This document shows, one piece after another, positions 23,624 through 33,897 of a DNA stretch of 64,000 nucleotides (position 1 is its first letter; every line of letters starts with the position of its first letter). Position numbers and translations under genes: made by a program. This stretch comes from Naganishia liquefaciens (Eukaryota; Basidiomycota; Tremellomycetes; Filobasidiales; Filobasidiaceae). The notes below the pieces were generated by a model, which was not told the DNA's origin, did not search any database, and saw only the letters and a program-made list of their open reading frames with translations. The stretch covers positions 248,001 through 312,000 of the forward strand of contig BLZA01000010.1 of the NCBI GenBank assembly GCA_013423385.1, given 5' to 3'.

Positions 23624-26600
23624 CTATCCTGATCTTACCTGCGCTGCTCGAGGGAAAGGGACCTAGAGTGCCAGAGAGAGGAAGAGCGAGTAAGCTTCAG
23701 CAGGAAGTGAATCATCATTGACGTACAGTCTCGCCTCTTTCATTCAGCAGCACCGGTCGCCACGCTTCGACACATTGCATGACCGGACTGTTGCTGAATA
23801 CAGGTATGTCTGTCGGTAAAGAACTCGTGCAAGGAGTATCCTACTCACATAAAATGCTGGATAAAGGCGTCTTTTCCCCTGCAACATTTCCCATTAGTAC
23901 TGCGCCTAAGATGATGGTCGCATGTATATTTACTGTATCTTGGCGTATGTCATCTGCGTACCAGAAACTAGCTAAACATCTCGTCAGATATTGGATGGCG
24001 CAAAAGACACACCTGCAGGACCTTCTCGCTCTGGAAGACGTTCCACCTTCGTCCAAGGCGCGCTTTTGCAAATCGGTACAACGCCGAAACTGAGTCGCAA
24101 CAACGTCGTCAGGGGAGGGGGCTATTTGGAACCGTGTGCCGAGGCTCTTACCTGAAGTAAAGTTGACAAAGGCGTAGGCGACATTGCACTCGTTCGCAAA
24201 GTCGAATCGAAGATAGGCAAAGTCGATCTCTCCAGGGACGATCTACGTGATCCGATCGTCAGTACGCTGCAGCACAGCTCGGTTGCCCTAGGTGTTTCGT
24301 GTTACCTCTTGAATGCAATCAATGAGCTGCCGTCTCGAGAGCTTGTTCTGAGGCGCAATTACAGTTGAGCACGAGATACGTCTCGGCTGAGGTGCGACTG
24401 CAACTGACTGGAATATCCTTGATCATGACAGAAGTTCGCGGGTCTCTCCCTGTCATGACAAGTCTTCATCACATTGTACGACGAGCAGAGGCACATCAGA
24501 CTTACCAGTCCTTAGCGCTTCCATGTCTATGAGCATCGCTCGTGGCACATTCTTCATGATCTCGATCTGTCGTGCTCGTTGCCCAAGTCGCGCGACGTGC
24601 TCGGGAGTCGTGTGAAGACTATCAAACCCTCGGTTCAAGTGCGAAACTGAGAAGGGCGCAACGTCTGGTTGAGCCTCTCTATCCAGGAGCGATTTGGTCG
24701 GAGTAACGGGCAAGCTCTTTGTAGTAAATGTCTGACGGGGCGGGATATCTCTGAACGGCACGGCCTCCTCATCTTCGACCCAGGCTTCTTTGACATTAAC
24801 AACGTCAGCTTCCGACGGCCCCTTCAAGTTGGAAAACTTGATATTCAACTGCTCGATCAAGGTCTTTGGCTCGGGTGCGAGGTCAAAGGCGACAGACTTG
24901 ACTTTTTTCTTGGACTCGGGTGTGACGGGGTTGCCGAATAGGTCTTCGACTCGACGGGTCGACAAGTTGGAACGCTTGCTTTTCGTGGGGGTTTCGAGCG
25001 GACTCCCTTGAAGCGTAGTCTTGTCCCACTCTTGCGTTTGCAGCATTGAATGATAGGGAGCACGCAGAGAATGCGGACGGCCGTCGACGAGATCGACTTC
25101 GGGAAAGGGAACACCAATCCAGCTCTGCGTCTTGAAAACATTGGCTTCGAATCCCGTACTCGCGCGAATCTGAACCAAGTGCCTCGTCAGGTCCCTGGCG
25201 TCTATGATACCCTGCGTGCGCTCGTCTTTGAGGTCTGTGAAGGACGGTAAAGTAGACTCTTCATCGGGCAAGGGGCATGTCAGGGACAACCGAAGCTGAG
25301 CATTGCCGATAAACTTTTTGTCCAGTCCATGAACGGCCAGGGGCGCAATCCTCACATCGCAAAAGACGGCGATGAAGCTCTGTCGTGTATCAATCAGTCA
25401 TCAAAACCACTCGCCTGCCTGCGACGCACATTGTCGGAATCGCCAATTGATCTAAATTCTTGCAAATCACCAAATGTAGACAAGGTTCGCTGCCAGAGAG
25501 CGCACATTTCAGCACTGGACGCCCCGTAATCCCAATATCACTTGCCTTTAGTTGCTCGACGGGCGGAAAGATGAGGCTGGAAGAGCTCTCGAACGTGATA
25601 CATACCCTGGCTTCGCATTGATTCAAGCGCTGTCGGATAGAATTGCCTACGACCTGCGAAAAGGTCCAGGTACATCGTGGAATCCTCTTTGTTGGTCTGG
25701 AGGCGGGAGGGACAGCTTACTCTGTGCACCTCTTCAGCGTGAAGAAACCTGACGTAAACCTGATCCTGCAACTCGGAAAGACGGAGTACGCGGCATTGAA
25801 TCGCCTGATGAATGAATCCCGCCGCTCGGTGATCGTGGAAGACGAGAATCGCCTGTGTTGATGTGAGTTGGACTCTGCATCACTATCAAGGGACGTGGGG
25901 ACTCACGAGACCGTGTGGATCGAGAAACTGTCCGATGACGTCTGCAACTTCGACCTTGACCTAGACGGTGAACGTCAGGGCTGGTTCTGATCAACAGAAT
26001 TTTCGATGCCCACCTCGATGCATTTCTTGAGAGCATTCATATCACAATCGGCGCCCAGACCACCAATCTTGACCGCCAGGAATGAGTGGATTGCCACTAT
26101 GGAAAACTCGTTTCGTGCATGCTCACCAAAAGATACCTCGAGCTCCCACAGAAAAACTTGCCCTTTAGTGGCTCATCCGCCGCTCGCTCCTCGCTGACCT
26201 CCTCACCCACAATCCTCCTCGCTGAATCACCAACAACATGCGCATTCGTCTCCCCGCTTTCCCTCACCCCTTTCTGCGACACCGCAGCGGATCCATCAAA
26301 GTGGGGAACATAGTCGTCCGCGGCAAAGGGATCGAACGCCGCCGTTGTCGTTGTTGTCGTCGTCGTAGTCTTTGCGAACACACGACAATGATCCTGATCC
26401 GTCCCGTCCGGCCCACTACCAAAGGCACGTCGAGAAGGCGTCTCAGCTTGTTCGCTCTCCTCATCATCGGCTTCTTCACCTCGCTCGAGCGTGCGCGGCG
26501 AGCCCAACGGGGAAGTCAAGCAGAGTCCAGAGGGGAGGAGGGTATGTTCGTAGGATGCAGGGTAGGCGTAGAGCGGTGAAGCGTCTCGTGGCGGCAGAAT

Positions 26601-27197
26601 GGGAGGCGATGATGGATGTGATGCGTGGTGGATCGCTTGGGATACTGATGTCGTGAGATGAATGGCTGGCTTTGAGAACGGATTGAACACGTCCGAGTCC
26701 GAGTCTGTATCCGTCTCGGGCGTAGGAGGCGGATTGTAGTCTGCCAATGTCGAAAAGACGGCGGGCCATTGGAAAGGAGGTTGCTGTCTCTTCAGTGCCG
26801 CGGTGTACGGAGGCGATGTCGGCACATCGTACGATGCGGCCGTATCCGGCGACGTAGGATCCGTACCTGAGCCACGATAAGTCGAAATGGTCGGCCGCGA
26901 GCGGATCGACGATGATGGTCCCATCGAACGCGTCTCGAGAAGTCGTGTTGCCGAATTGCCGTACGGGGAAGGCGTGGGCGGGGTTGTGGGTTGTTGTCTG
27001 GATGGCGTAAGGGGTTGTTGAGGCGGATTCACTCGTCTGGGCGTTTCTGGCGAGATCAGCGCTGTGTACGCCAAAGCGCGGAAAGAAGCTCACTGGGTGT
27101 TACCGCTCAGATCGGAGAATGCGTCCAGCGAGCTCCGGAGGGCCTGCCTCTCGGAGCCGTTACCAGATGACGACGGACCTGTTCGAGACGACATCAT
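23624..27197 (-). CDS. MEI2: Mei2-like RNA-binding protein
   Basis: Mei2 proteins bind RNA through a characteristic C-terminal RRM and control entry into meiosis in fission yeast; plant and basidiomycete relatives exist. The C-terminal RRM is recovered across several small exons between about 24460 and 23700: RTSVMIKDIP, NKLSRRQLIDCIQE, GEIDFAYLRFDFANECNVAY, AFVNFTS, GRRWNVFQSEKVLQ, MTYAKIQGKDAFIQHF. These follow the Mei2 consensus closely. Upstream, RYLLIGGLGADCDMNALKKC (joined across an intron ending at 26044) and ILVFHDHRAAG look like a first RRM, and FIAVFCDVRIAPLAVHG a second. The N-terminal third is Pro/Ser/Thr-rich with a nine-threonine run. Start MMSSRTGPSSSG at 27197 is the best candidate; the first intron uses a GTAACA donor. 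The tail ends ETVPFPRAAQ, matching the proline-rich ending of the family, with a stop near 23624. At least 12 exons; internal boundaries in the first half are approximate. Confidence 0.84.
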
Positions 27198-27747
27198 GTC
27201 GATCGGGTCGTGCGATGCTGCTGAAACGCGTGAGGGCAAGTTGCAAGCTGTGATGGGGCAAGCAGACAAGGACCAAGCGCGATGAAGAGAACCTGTTGAG
27301 AGGAGAAGAAGAACAAGGCGTTGTCTAGTCGAGCGCTCGATGAGGAAAGCGGCTCGGACGAGAGAGAAGAGGTCTTGCGGCGACAAACGCGCCCATCATT
27401 TCACACGACCGAGCGGGGAAAGCCCCTCGGCGGTATATATGCGCGGGCGAGGGGGATAGGAGAAAGTAGATCTTCATGCAACATGCCTGATGGACGCCGC
27501 CCCAGCTGCCGCCCTCGCTCGTCGGATGAGCTGCGAGTCGAGTCGGTCGCGCGCGCGTTTCAAGCTGAGACCTCCTTTCCGTTGAATTTCTCTTTCCTGG
27601 ATGGCGGCCCAGAGCGATCGCGCTAAACGAGGATGACGAATCAGTCAGATCGGGCTGAACGAGAAACTCTCTCGAAGGGAACAGGAGGGAGATTCACGCC
27701 AGTCGTCCATGCGGAAATCCCACCTCGGTCCAGTCTACCAACGCACC
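27198..27747. promoter_or_regulatory. Divergent promoter region, MEI2-like / mitochondrial protein
   Basis: The 550-base gap separates two genes read in opposite directions. A leader intron for the MEI2-like gene is possible: TTTCAG at 27218-27223 on the minus strand has acceptor form. Near 27432-27441 the sequence GCGGTATATATGCGC contains a TATATA element, about 240 bases upstream of the MEI2-like start and 310 upstream of the plus-strand gene; which gene it would serve is unclear. Confidence 0.35.
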
Positions 27748-28552
27748 ATGCTATCCCTCCGCTTCGCCCGCCTGCGCTCCCCTTGCACACGCGTGCTCGC
27801 ACCCGTCCGCCACTACACGACTTCTCGCGACCCTTCCCACCCACACCTCTACTATCATTCCCTCCCCTCCACCACTAAACCCACGCTCGCGCTCTCATTC
27901 CTCCCCGATCCGCCACGCCGCGGCGTAGAGTCTCGCACGGTGCTGGGCTTCCTGCCGGCGAACGAGGAAGCCGGATTGGAGGATTTCAAGGAGAATCCGC
28001 CGTTCAGGTAATGTCCCTCCCCCCCCCTTTCCTTTACTTGAACCGTGCATCCCCTCTGCCCATTTCCTAACAAGTGTTCCCCCATTTCAAAACGCCAGAC
28101 AACTCCTCCACGAAGCCATCAAGTCGGCGCTCGAAGCCGGCGCAGCACCGACCGTCGAGACAGAAGCCCTCACGCGCGGCTCGGACGGATTCATGCATAT
28201 CGGCGGTACGTTCCAGAGTCCCCTCATCCCCTGCCCTTGCCGCTCTGCTGATTCTTGCCTCCGGTCAGACGCACGTAATCCTTCGCCGGCGGGTAGAATC
28301 CCGACGCCGCATGATATCATCGGGATGATTTATGTTCAGGACGGCAAGGTACGGTTGGGACCCCAGACGTTTTTTTTTTTGGGGGGGATGCTGACGCTGT
28401 CATCGTCCCATTCCCGCACGCAGGTCATGCCCGAGACGTATGAGCCGCAGCCAATGTACCGGATCTGTACACAGGATGGCGTGTGTATCTTGCCGTATGG
28501 ATTGGACGAGCACGTGCTCAAGACGCTTCAGGCCGTCGCGGACCAAGAGTAG
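27748..28552 (+). CDS. Probable mitochondrial protein, function unknown
   Basis: Exons 27748-28007, 28099-28205, 28269-28348 and 28424-28552 join with GT-AG introns to give 191 residues. The amino end (MLSLRFARLRSPCTRVLAPV, then RHYTTSRD) is rich in Arg, Leu and Ser with no acidic residue, typical of a matrix-targeting presequence with an RHYTTS-like processing region. An in-frame ATG at 27709 would add a less presequence-like extension, so 27748 was preferred. The body contains LPSTTKPTLALSFLPDPP, ESRTVLGFLPA and a C-terminal block RIPTPHDIIGMIYVQDGK, MPETYEPQPMYRICTQDG, VCILPYGLDEHVLKTLQAV. These read like conserved globular sequence, but I do not recognise the family. The third intron contains eleven T followed by seven G (28370-28387). 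Confidence 0.7.
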
Positions 28553-28626
28553 GCACAGGTAGTCACGGTGTAGTCTCTTGGGCTAGATTCTACTATCGCA
28601 TACTACCCATCTTCCCGGGACTCGTT

Positions 28627-28646
28627 CCCCCCCCCCCCCCCCCCCC
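28627..28646. repeat. C20 homopolymer in convergent 3' region
   Basis: Twenty consecutive C bases lie between the stop of the mitochondrial protein gene (28552) and the RPT6 stop (28684). On the minus strand this is a G20 run inside the RPT6 3' flank. Such runs are prone to length error in sequencing. Confidence 0.9.
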
Positions 28647-28683
28647 GCCGATGCGTGCAATAATATCCCTGCATATTCATACT

Positions 28684-30370
28684 CTAATTGAACAACTTGT
28701 TGACCGAGGTGTTTCCCTCGGCATTCTTCTTCAACACCTTGGCGACGGCCATTTCCTGTCGCGAGAGCTTCGACATCAGCTCCGAGCCCTGTACACGCTC
28801 GCCGTCAAACGTCACTTACAAAGTCTTCCTGACCGACATACTGCCTGCGTTCCCTCAACGCGTACATACCTGGGAGAAAACGCCCAGGCGTCAGACCGTG
28901 GCGCCAGCCCAAAAACCGCAAAAAAAGAGATTAAACACACCGGCTTCGGTACAAATCCCACGGACTTCGGCACCGGAACAGTTGCCCATCTTTTCGGCCA
29001 ACGAACGGAAATTGATTCCTCGCTGAAGCGACATCTGATTTTTTTTATTTGATGGGATAATAATTAAGCATTGAAAATCAGAGGGAACGGGTAGCGCGCG
29101 AGGACGCACCTTTCGACTATGGATACGCAGAATCGTCACCCTCGCTTCCGGGTTTGGCGGCGGGAACTCGATCTTTCGGTCGATTCGGCCGGGACGGAGG
29201 AGCGCCGGGTCGAGGATATCTGGTCGCCGAGGCGCTCAGCGCGTGTCACCTGAGAGGGCAGGGGAGGGGGAGCGGGGTGGGGTGCCGGGGGAACCCACCT
29301 ATTCGATTCGTCGCCATGATCACCTTGATATTCTTTGTCGGCTCGAACCCATCCAGTTGATTCAACAATTCCAACATGGTCCTCTGCACTTCCGAATCCC
29401 CGCCGCTGCCTCCTCCACCGCCACGCGCGGACCCAATCGAATCGATTTCATCCATGAAAATAATGGACGGCGCGTGTTCCCGCGCCATGACGAACAATTC
29501 ACGGACCATGCGTGATCCCTCGCCAATGTACTTTTGCACGAGCTCGGACCCAGAGACACGGATGAATCGACAGTCGGTATGATGCGCGACCGCACGCGCC
29601 AACAAGGTCTTTCCCGTTCCCGGCGGTCCGTACAGCAACACACCCTTGGGCTGGGCGATACCGAGGCTCTCGAACAGTTCGGGATGCTTGATTGGCAACT
29701 CGATGACTTCCTTGACTTCCTTGATTTGCCGATCGAGGCCGCCGACCATTTCGTACGTCGAGTCGGGCACTTTTTCGACCATCATGAGCGAGACGAGGGG
29801 ATCAATCTTGTTGGGCAGGATGGAATGCAAGAGGTATGAATCGGAACGCAGGGCGACGCGGATGTTGGGCGTCAATTTCGAGATGGGAATGTCGGATGAA
29901 AAGTCGCAGACTGCGAGGAAGCCCGGCGGCGGCGAACGTGAGTGTGCGGGAAAAAGGGTTGGGCAGGCCTTCACTCCTGCGCTCGCTCACCATATTTCCC
30001 CTCTGGCTGAACCTTGACGAGCACCTTCTTCTTGCCCATGACCTTGACCACTTCGCCGACATAGCTCCCGGGCTCCTGCAACAGCTTGAGCTCCTCGCGC
30101 AACAGCCTCACACGCGAATTCAGGGCATTCCGCTGGGCCTCGAGTCGTCTCAGGTTTTGCGTACGCTTGTTGATGGCACTCTCGGCTTGCTCGATCTTGT
30201 TCTTGTAGTAGCTCTGCAAGGCGGAGGGCGAGGGGTCAGCGCGCGGGGAAGCAGCGGGAGAGTGTGGAGTGGGAGGCGCCCAAGACGTGACGTGCCTTGA
30301 TTGTGCATGCCGATAGCTGGCCCTTTGATGAGCCAGCCGTGTCCATGGGGACGTCTACGATACTGGGCAT
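28684..30370 (-). CDS. RPT6: 26S proteasome regulatory ATPase Rpt6 (PSMC5/Sug1)
   Basis: Rpt6 is one of six AAA ATPases in the 19S base that unfold proteasome substrates. Seven exons (30370-30296, 30213-29991, 29910-29299, 29219-29110, 29034-28941, 28869-28820, 28755-28684) give 411 residues, close to the 405 of yeast. The N-terminal coiled coil ([34 protein letters not shown]) is followed by the OB domain ([14 protein letters not shown]). Walker A is [20 protein letters not shown], Walker [15 protein letters not shown], and the pore and second-region motifs [14 protein letters not shown] and [13 protein letters not shown] are intact. A glycine-rich insert ([11 protein letters not shown]) is slightly longer than usual. 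The end [18 protein letters not shown] confirms the last acceptor at 28756. The first intron starts GCACGT right after TIK, or GTCTTG nine bases further on; both keep frame. Confidence 0.97.
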
Positions 30371-30606
30371 GGTGGGATGTGGATGTGTGTGTGATGCCCC
30401 TCCCCTGCCATGTTGGATGGGTGATGGCGAGATGACCGAGTGAACAGAACAGATGGATGAGCAAGCGTGCCGTCGTCATGCAGGTGCGCCCCGCTCAATC
30501 CCCGCCGGACATGGGCACCCCGCCCTCCCGCACAGCGAGGCAGAAGGAGTTGCATCCCTCCCTCCCTGCCTCCGCTCTGCTGCTCGCCATCCCCCACATA
30601 GCAGCC
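30371..30606. promoter_or_regulatory. Short bidirectional promoter, RPT6 / KAE1
   Basis: Only 236 bases separate the two divergent start codons, so both housekeeping genes probably share one promoter. It contains a GTGTGTGTG run near 30384-30392 and C-rich patches. I did not find the yeast proteasome element GGTGGCAAA on either strand. Confidence 0.5.
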
Positions 30607-32136
30607 ATGCCGTCCATCATCAAGAAGCGCAAGGTGTCGCCGCTCCCACCAGCAGACAGACCCTACATCTGCCTCGGCCTCGAGGGATCCGCCAACAAGT
30701 TTGGCGCCGGCATCATCTCGCATTCGCCCAACCCGCAGCAGCAGCAGCAGCCAACGCGCCGGACGCCAGACATTGTAAAAGTCCTCTCCAATGTACGGCA
30801 TACGTATATCACCCCACCGGGTCAAGGATTCTTGCCCGCGGATACGGCAAGACATCACAAGGAATGGGCGCTCAAGATTATCAGGCGTGCGGTCGATGAT
30901 GCCGGGATCGAGATGCGCGACGTGGATGTGATTGCGTACACCAAAGGTGGGCACTACTACCGTTTCCTTGCTGCCCTGCCTTTTCCCTGGCTTCTGACGA
31001 TCCCCCACAACAGGGCCCGGAATGGGTTCTCCCCTGCAGTCCGTCGCACTTGTCGCACGGACGCTGAGCCTACTATACGACAAACCCCTCATCGGAGTGA
31101 ATCACTGCGTCGGTCGTACGTCCCCTTCCATAACCAAACCCTCGACCCTTTCTCACCGCCTTCTTCGCCGCCCCCCTCCCCCGCCCCTCCCCGCGCCCCC
31201 TTTAGACATCGAAATGGGCCGCCACATCACCCAATCCAGCAACCCCATCATCCTCTACGTATCAGGCGGAAACACCCAAGTGATTGCCTACTCTCAGCAA
31301 CGCTACCGCATCTTTGGTGAAACCCTCGACATCGCCGTCGGCAACTGTCTCGACCGATTCGCCCGTGTCGTCGGACTGCCCAACGATCCCGCTCCCGGGT
31401 TGAACATTGAATTGGCCGCACGACGCGGGAGACGACTGTTGGCGCTTCCGTATGCCACCAAGGGGATGGACGTCACCCTCTCGGGCCTCCTCACCGCCAC
31501 CGAACAATACGTTACCGATCCGCGCTACCGTGGGCCCCAGGCCTCGCTCGGCCCGGGTGAAGACGAGGCGCCGGAGAATGCCGACAGGATTATCACGATG
31601 GAGGATTTGTGCTTTACGTTGCAAGAGACGGTGTTTGCCATGCTCGTCGAGATCACGGAGCGCGCCATGGCGCACGTCGGGAGCGGGGACGTGTTGATCG
31701 TCGGCGGTGTCGGGTGTGAGTGGTCCCCTTACGGGTGGTCCGGTCCGGTCCGGTTTCCCCCCCCCCCCCCCCCCCCCCCCAGACGTTTGGGCGCTGACCG
31801 CTTTCGCAGGTAACGAGCGGTACAGCAGATGATGGGCATCATGGCCGGCGAGCGCAACGGACGGGTCTTTGCGACGGATGAAAGGTGGGCCGCCGCATTT
31901 CCGCCCAAGAGGCAGTAGTACGCATGATAGGCTTATCCTCGTCGATAGTTTCTGCATAGATAACGGCATCATGATTGCCCAGGCGGGACTTTTGGCGTAT
32001 AGGATGGGCCAGAGGACGCCACTGAATAAGAGTACGGTGACCCAGAGGTACGTCTGATCCACACGTCCTGGAGGATTGCGCTGACGTCTCTTGATGTAGG
32101 TATAGAACAGACGCCGTCCATGTCACCTGGAGATGA
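30607..32136 (+). CDS. KAE1: KEOPS subunit Kae1/OSGEP, tRNA threonylcarbamoyltransferase, with an apparent frame break
   Basis: Kae1 transfers threonylcarbamoyl to A37 of ANN-decoding tRNAs. Exons: 30607-30946, 31014-31115, 31206-31715, 31810-31884, 31949-32047, 32100-32136. The start [13 protein letters not shown] was chosen over the upstream in-frame ATG at 30457 because the family begins just before the [11 protein letters not shown] block. Metal-site motif NHCVG-HIEMGRH is rebuilt across intron 2, and [35 protein letters not shown] and [16 protein letters not shown] are all present; the end is TDAVHVTWR. In exon 4 the expected block after VGGVGC reads NER and then shifts: from 31821 one base appears to be missing before CAGCAGATG ([13 protein letters not shown]). 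Exon 5 phase also demands that extra base. Using an acceptor ending at 31817 instead gives an in-frame protein but replaces the conserved CNER with SV. A C24 run (31757-31780) in the preceding intron makes local sequence error plausible. Confidence 0.93.
31757..31780. repeat. C24 homopolymer in KAE1 intron 3
   Basis: Twenty-four C bases follow three GGTCC units (31738-31753 region) in the intron just upstream of the KAE1 frame break. The tract may act as an extreme pyrimidine tract for the acceptor at 31809. Confidence 0.9.
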
Positions 32137-32293
32137 GCTGTGTAGTCCCGCCTGGTCGTAAAATGTACACAGCGATTCATGTTTATCTCGCACACTTTAC
32201 GAAATCATGTCTCGCCTTGTCCAGACGTCTAGTAGCAGATACATACAAAAATGCGGCGCACGCGACACGTTGGCTTGGCCTCGTCTAGCACGT

Positions 32294-33505
32294 CTAGAAG
32301 AACAGATACGTAAAGACAAACACACCAAACGCGATCGCGATGACCGTAGGCAACGGCACGCCCATATGCACAATCTGCTGCACAGCCGTCTCGGCCTGTC
32401 CCGCAGCCGCATCCGTCTTTTCCGCCGCCGCCGCCGCTGCGCCCGTCGTCCTCTTTCTCAACCCAGTCGCCTGAGACGGATCCGACGACGACGAGGCCGT
32501 CAACTGCTGCTTGAGCCTCTCAATCTCCCTCTGTGCCGCCGCCAATGGGTCCTCCTTCTCGCCGCCATTGCCGAGCGCGGGGGACGATGCCGGTGGGTGC
32601 TGCACGAGCGATGCGATGGCGGGCGCGGGGACAAACGTGTTGGATGGCTGGGAGGCTAGTGCTGGGCGGGCGGATGAGGACGCGCCGAGGGTCGTGTCGG
32701 CGGCGGCGGCGGCGGCGGCCGGTGAGGAGGGTTCAACGGATGCCTCTCGGTTGTGCGAGTCTCGTGCCTGGGTGAATGTCTTGATGGTATACGCAAAAGG
32801 CCCACGTTAGGAAGAGCGTGGGCGAAAGGGCGGGGGAGGTCGACCTACCGAGTCTTCAAACCTGCTCACATCGCCCGCGTTTGTTCCGTTCGCGCCGGAT
32901 TCCTCTGGAATGGCATCGCGTCCAGGCAGGAAAACACATCGAAGCTTGTGTTCGTGAATCGCACTCTTGTCATTGATTTCCGCCCACTGTCCGGCGCGGA
33001 AGCGGAAGCGGATCGTCAGTGAATGGCGTTCCCCGCAATGACGGTGAGGGGAATAGCACGTACGAGATCGTGAAGCGGCCGGCCTTCCTGCTCGACGCTG
33101 ATGATGCAGCTCTGCAGCAAAAACTTGTCCCGAGACTTGGCGTTGATCGCGGGTTCTTCCTTCATGGGTTGCAGAATGACTGGTAGGGGGTGCTTTGTTG
33201 GCGTTCTCGTCCGCTTGAATCCTTGAGAATCCAGGGCTCACCTTGCACATTGACGGTCTCTCCCGGCTCAATCCTTCCGCTATTGGGCTTGACCACGTAC
33301 GACTTCGGCGCCGTGACCTTGACCTTGTAAGCGACGGGTTTCGAGTTGGGATTATGCACGGAAAGATGCGTCGGCACTTGTCGATCGAACGGTCCTGTGT
33401 GCATGCGAAGCGGCCTTTTCAGAATGGAATGGAGATGTGCATACAGCAGCGCCGTCACTCACGCTCGAATCCCAGATGCGTCTCGGGGCTGATAGTGACG
33501 GACAT
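32294..33505 (-). CDS. SCS2: VAP-family ER membrane tether (Scs2-like)
   Basis: VAP proteins sit in the ER membrane and bind FFAT motifs of lipid-transfer and contact-site proteins. The first exon encodes MSVTISPETHLGFE and joins RPFDRQVPTHLSVHN across a 60-90 nt intron. The MSP domain occupies roughly residues 1-125: PNSKPVAYKVKVTAPKSYVV, NSGRIEPGETVNVQ, RDKFLLQSCIISVE and WAEINDKSAIHEHKLRCVFL. A low-complexity linker follows with a seven-alanine run encoded by a GCC repeat (32699-32719). A short coiled coil (DPLAAAQREIERLKQQL) precedes a C-terminal tail anchor, VPLPTVIAIAFGVFVFTYLF, ending at 32294. This domain order is exactly that of Scs2/VAP. Introns in the MSP region were located by conserved blocks, not each base-resolved. 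Confidence 0.92.
32699..32719. repeat. CGG/GCC trinucleotide run encoding poly-alanine in SCS2-like gene
   Basis: About seven CGG units on the plus strand read as GCC alanine codons on the minus strand in the linker between the MSP domain and coiled coil. It is in frame and does not interrupt the gene. Confidence 0.8.
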
Positions 33506-33897
33506 GGTGTGTGTGACTGTATTGAGCTGTGTGCTGTTTGTCGGCTGTGCGTCTGGTCAATGGGAGACTGTCCTGTAGTGTGCGCGATATCACCATCGCC
33601 CTCCCCCTCACACGAGTCGAGTGCGGGTAGCCAGCGGGGCCAGCTGCAAGGGGGGCGCGTCTCGGCCGATCCGCGGTTCGCGCTTTCGCTTGACGTCATC
33701 CCGTCGCAGTCATTGAGAGACCAAAGCACCTTCCGAGCAGCGAGCATCCCATCCATACGTTCGTAGCATGCGTGAATACAATCTGCACAATCTAGAGATA
33801 TACAAGACTACATGGCACGGCCTGGGCATTACTCCTATCCTGTCAACGGTCATTATAATAATCATATATCCATTTCTCTTCATTTTCCTCCAGTCAA

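Noticed and set aside
28756-28788. Eleven extra residues ([11 protein letters not shown]) before the last RPT6 block
   Set aside because: Using the acceptor ending at 28756 instead of an earlier one gives the canonical QEDF-EMAVAKV joint.
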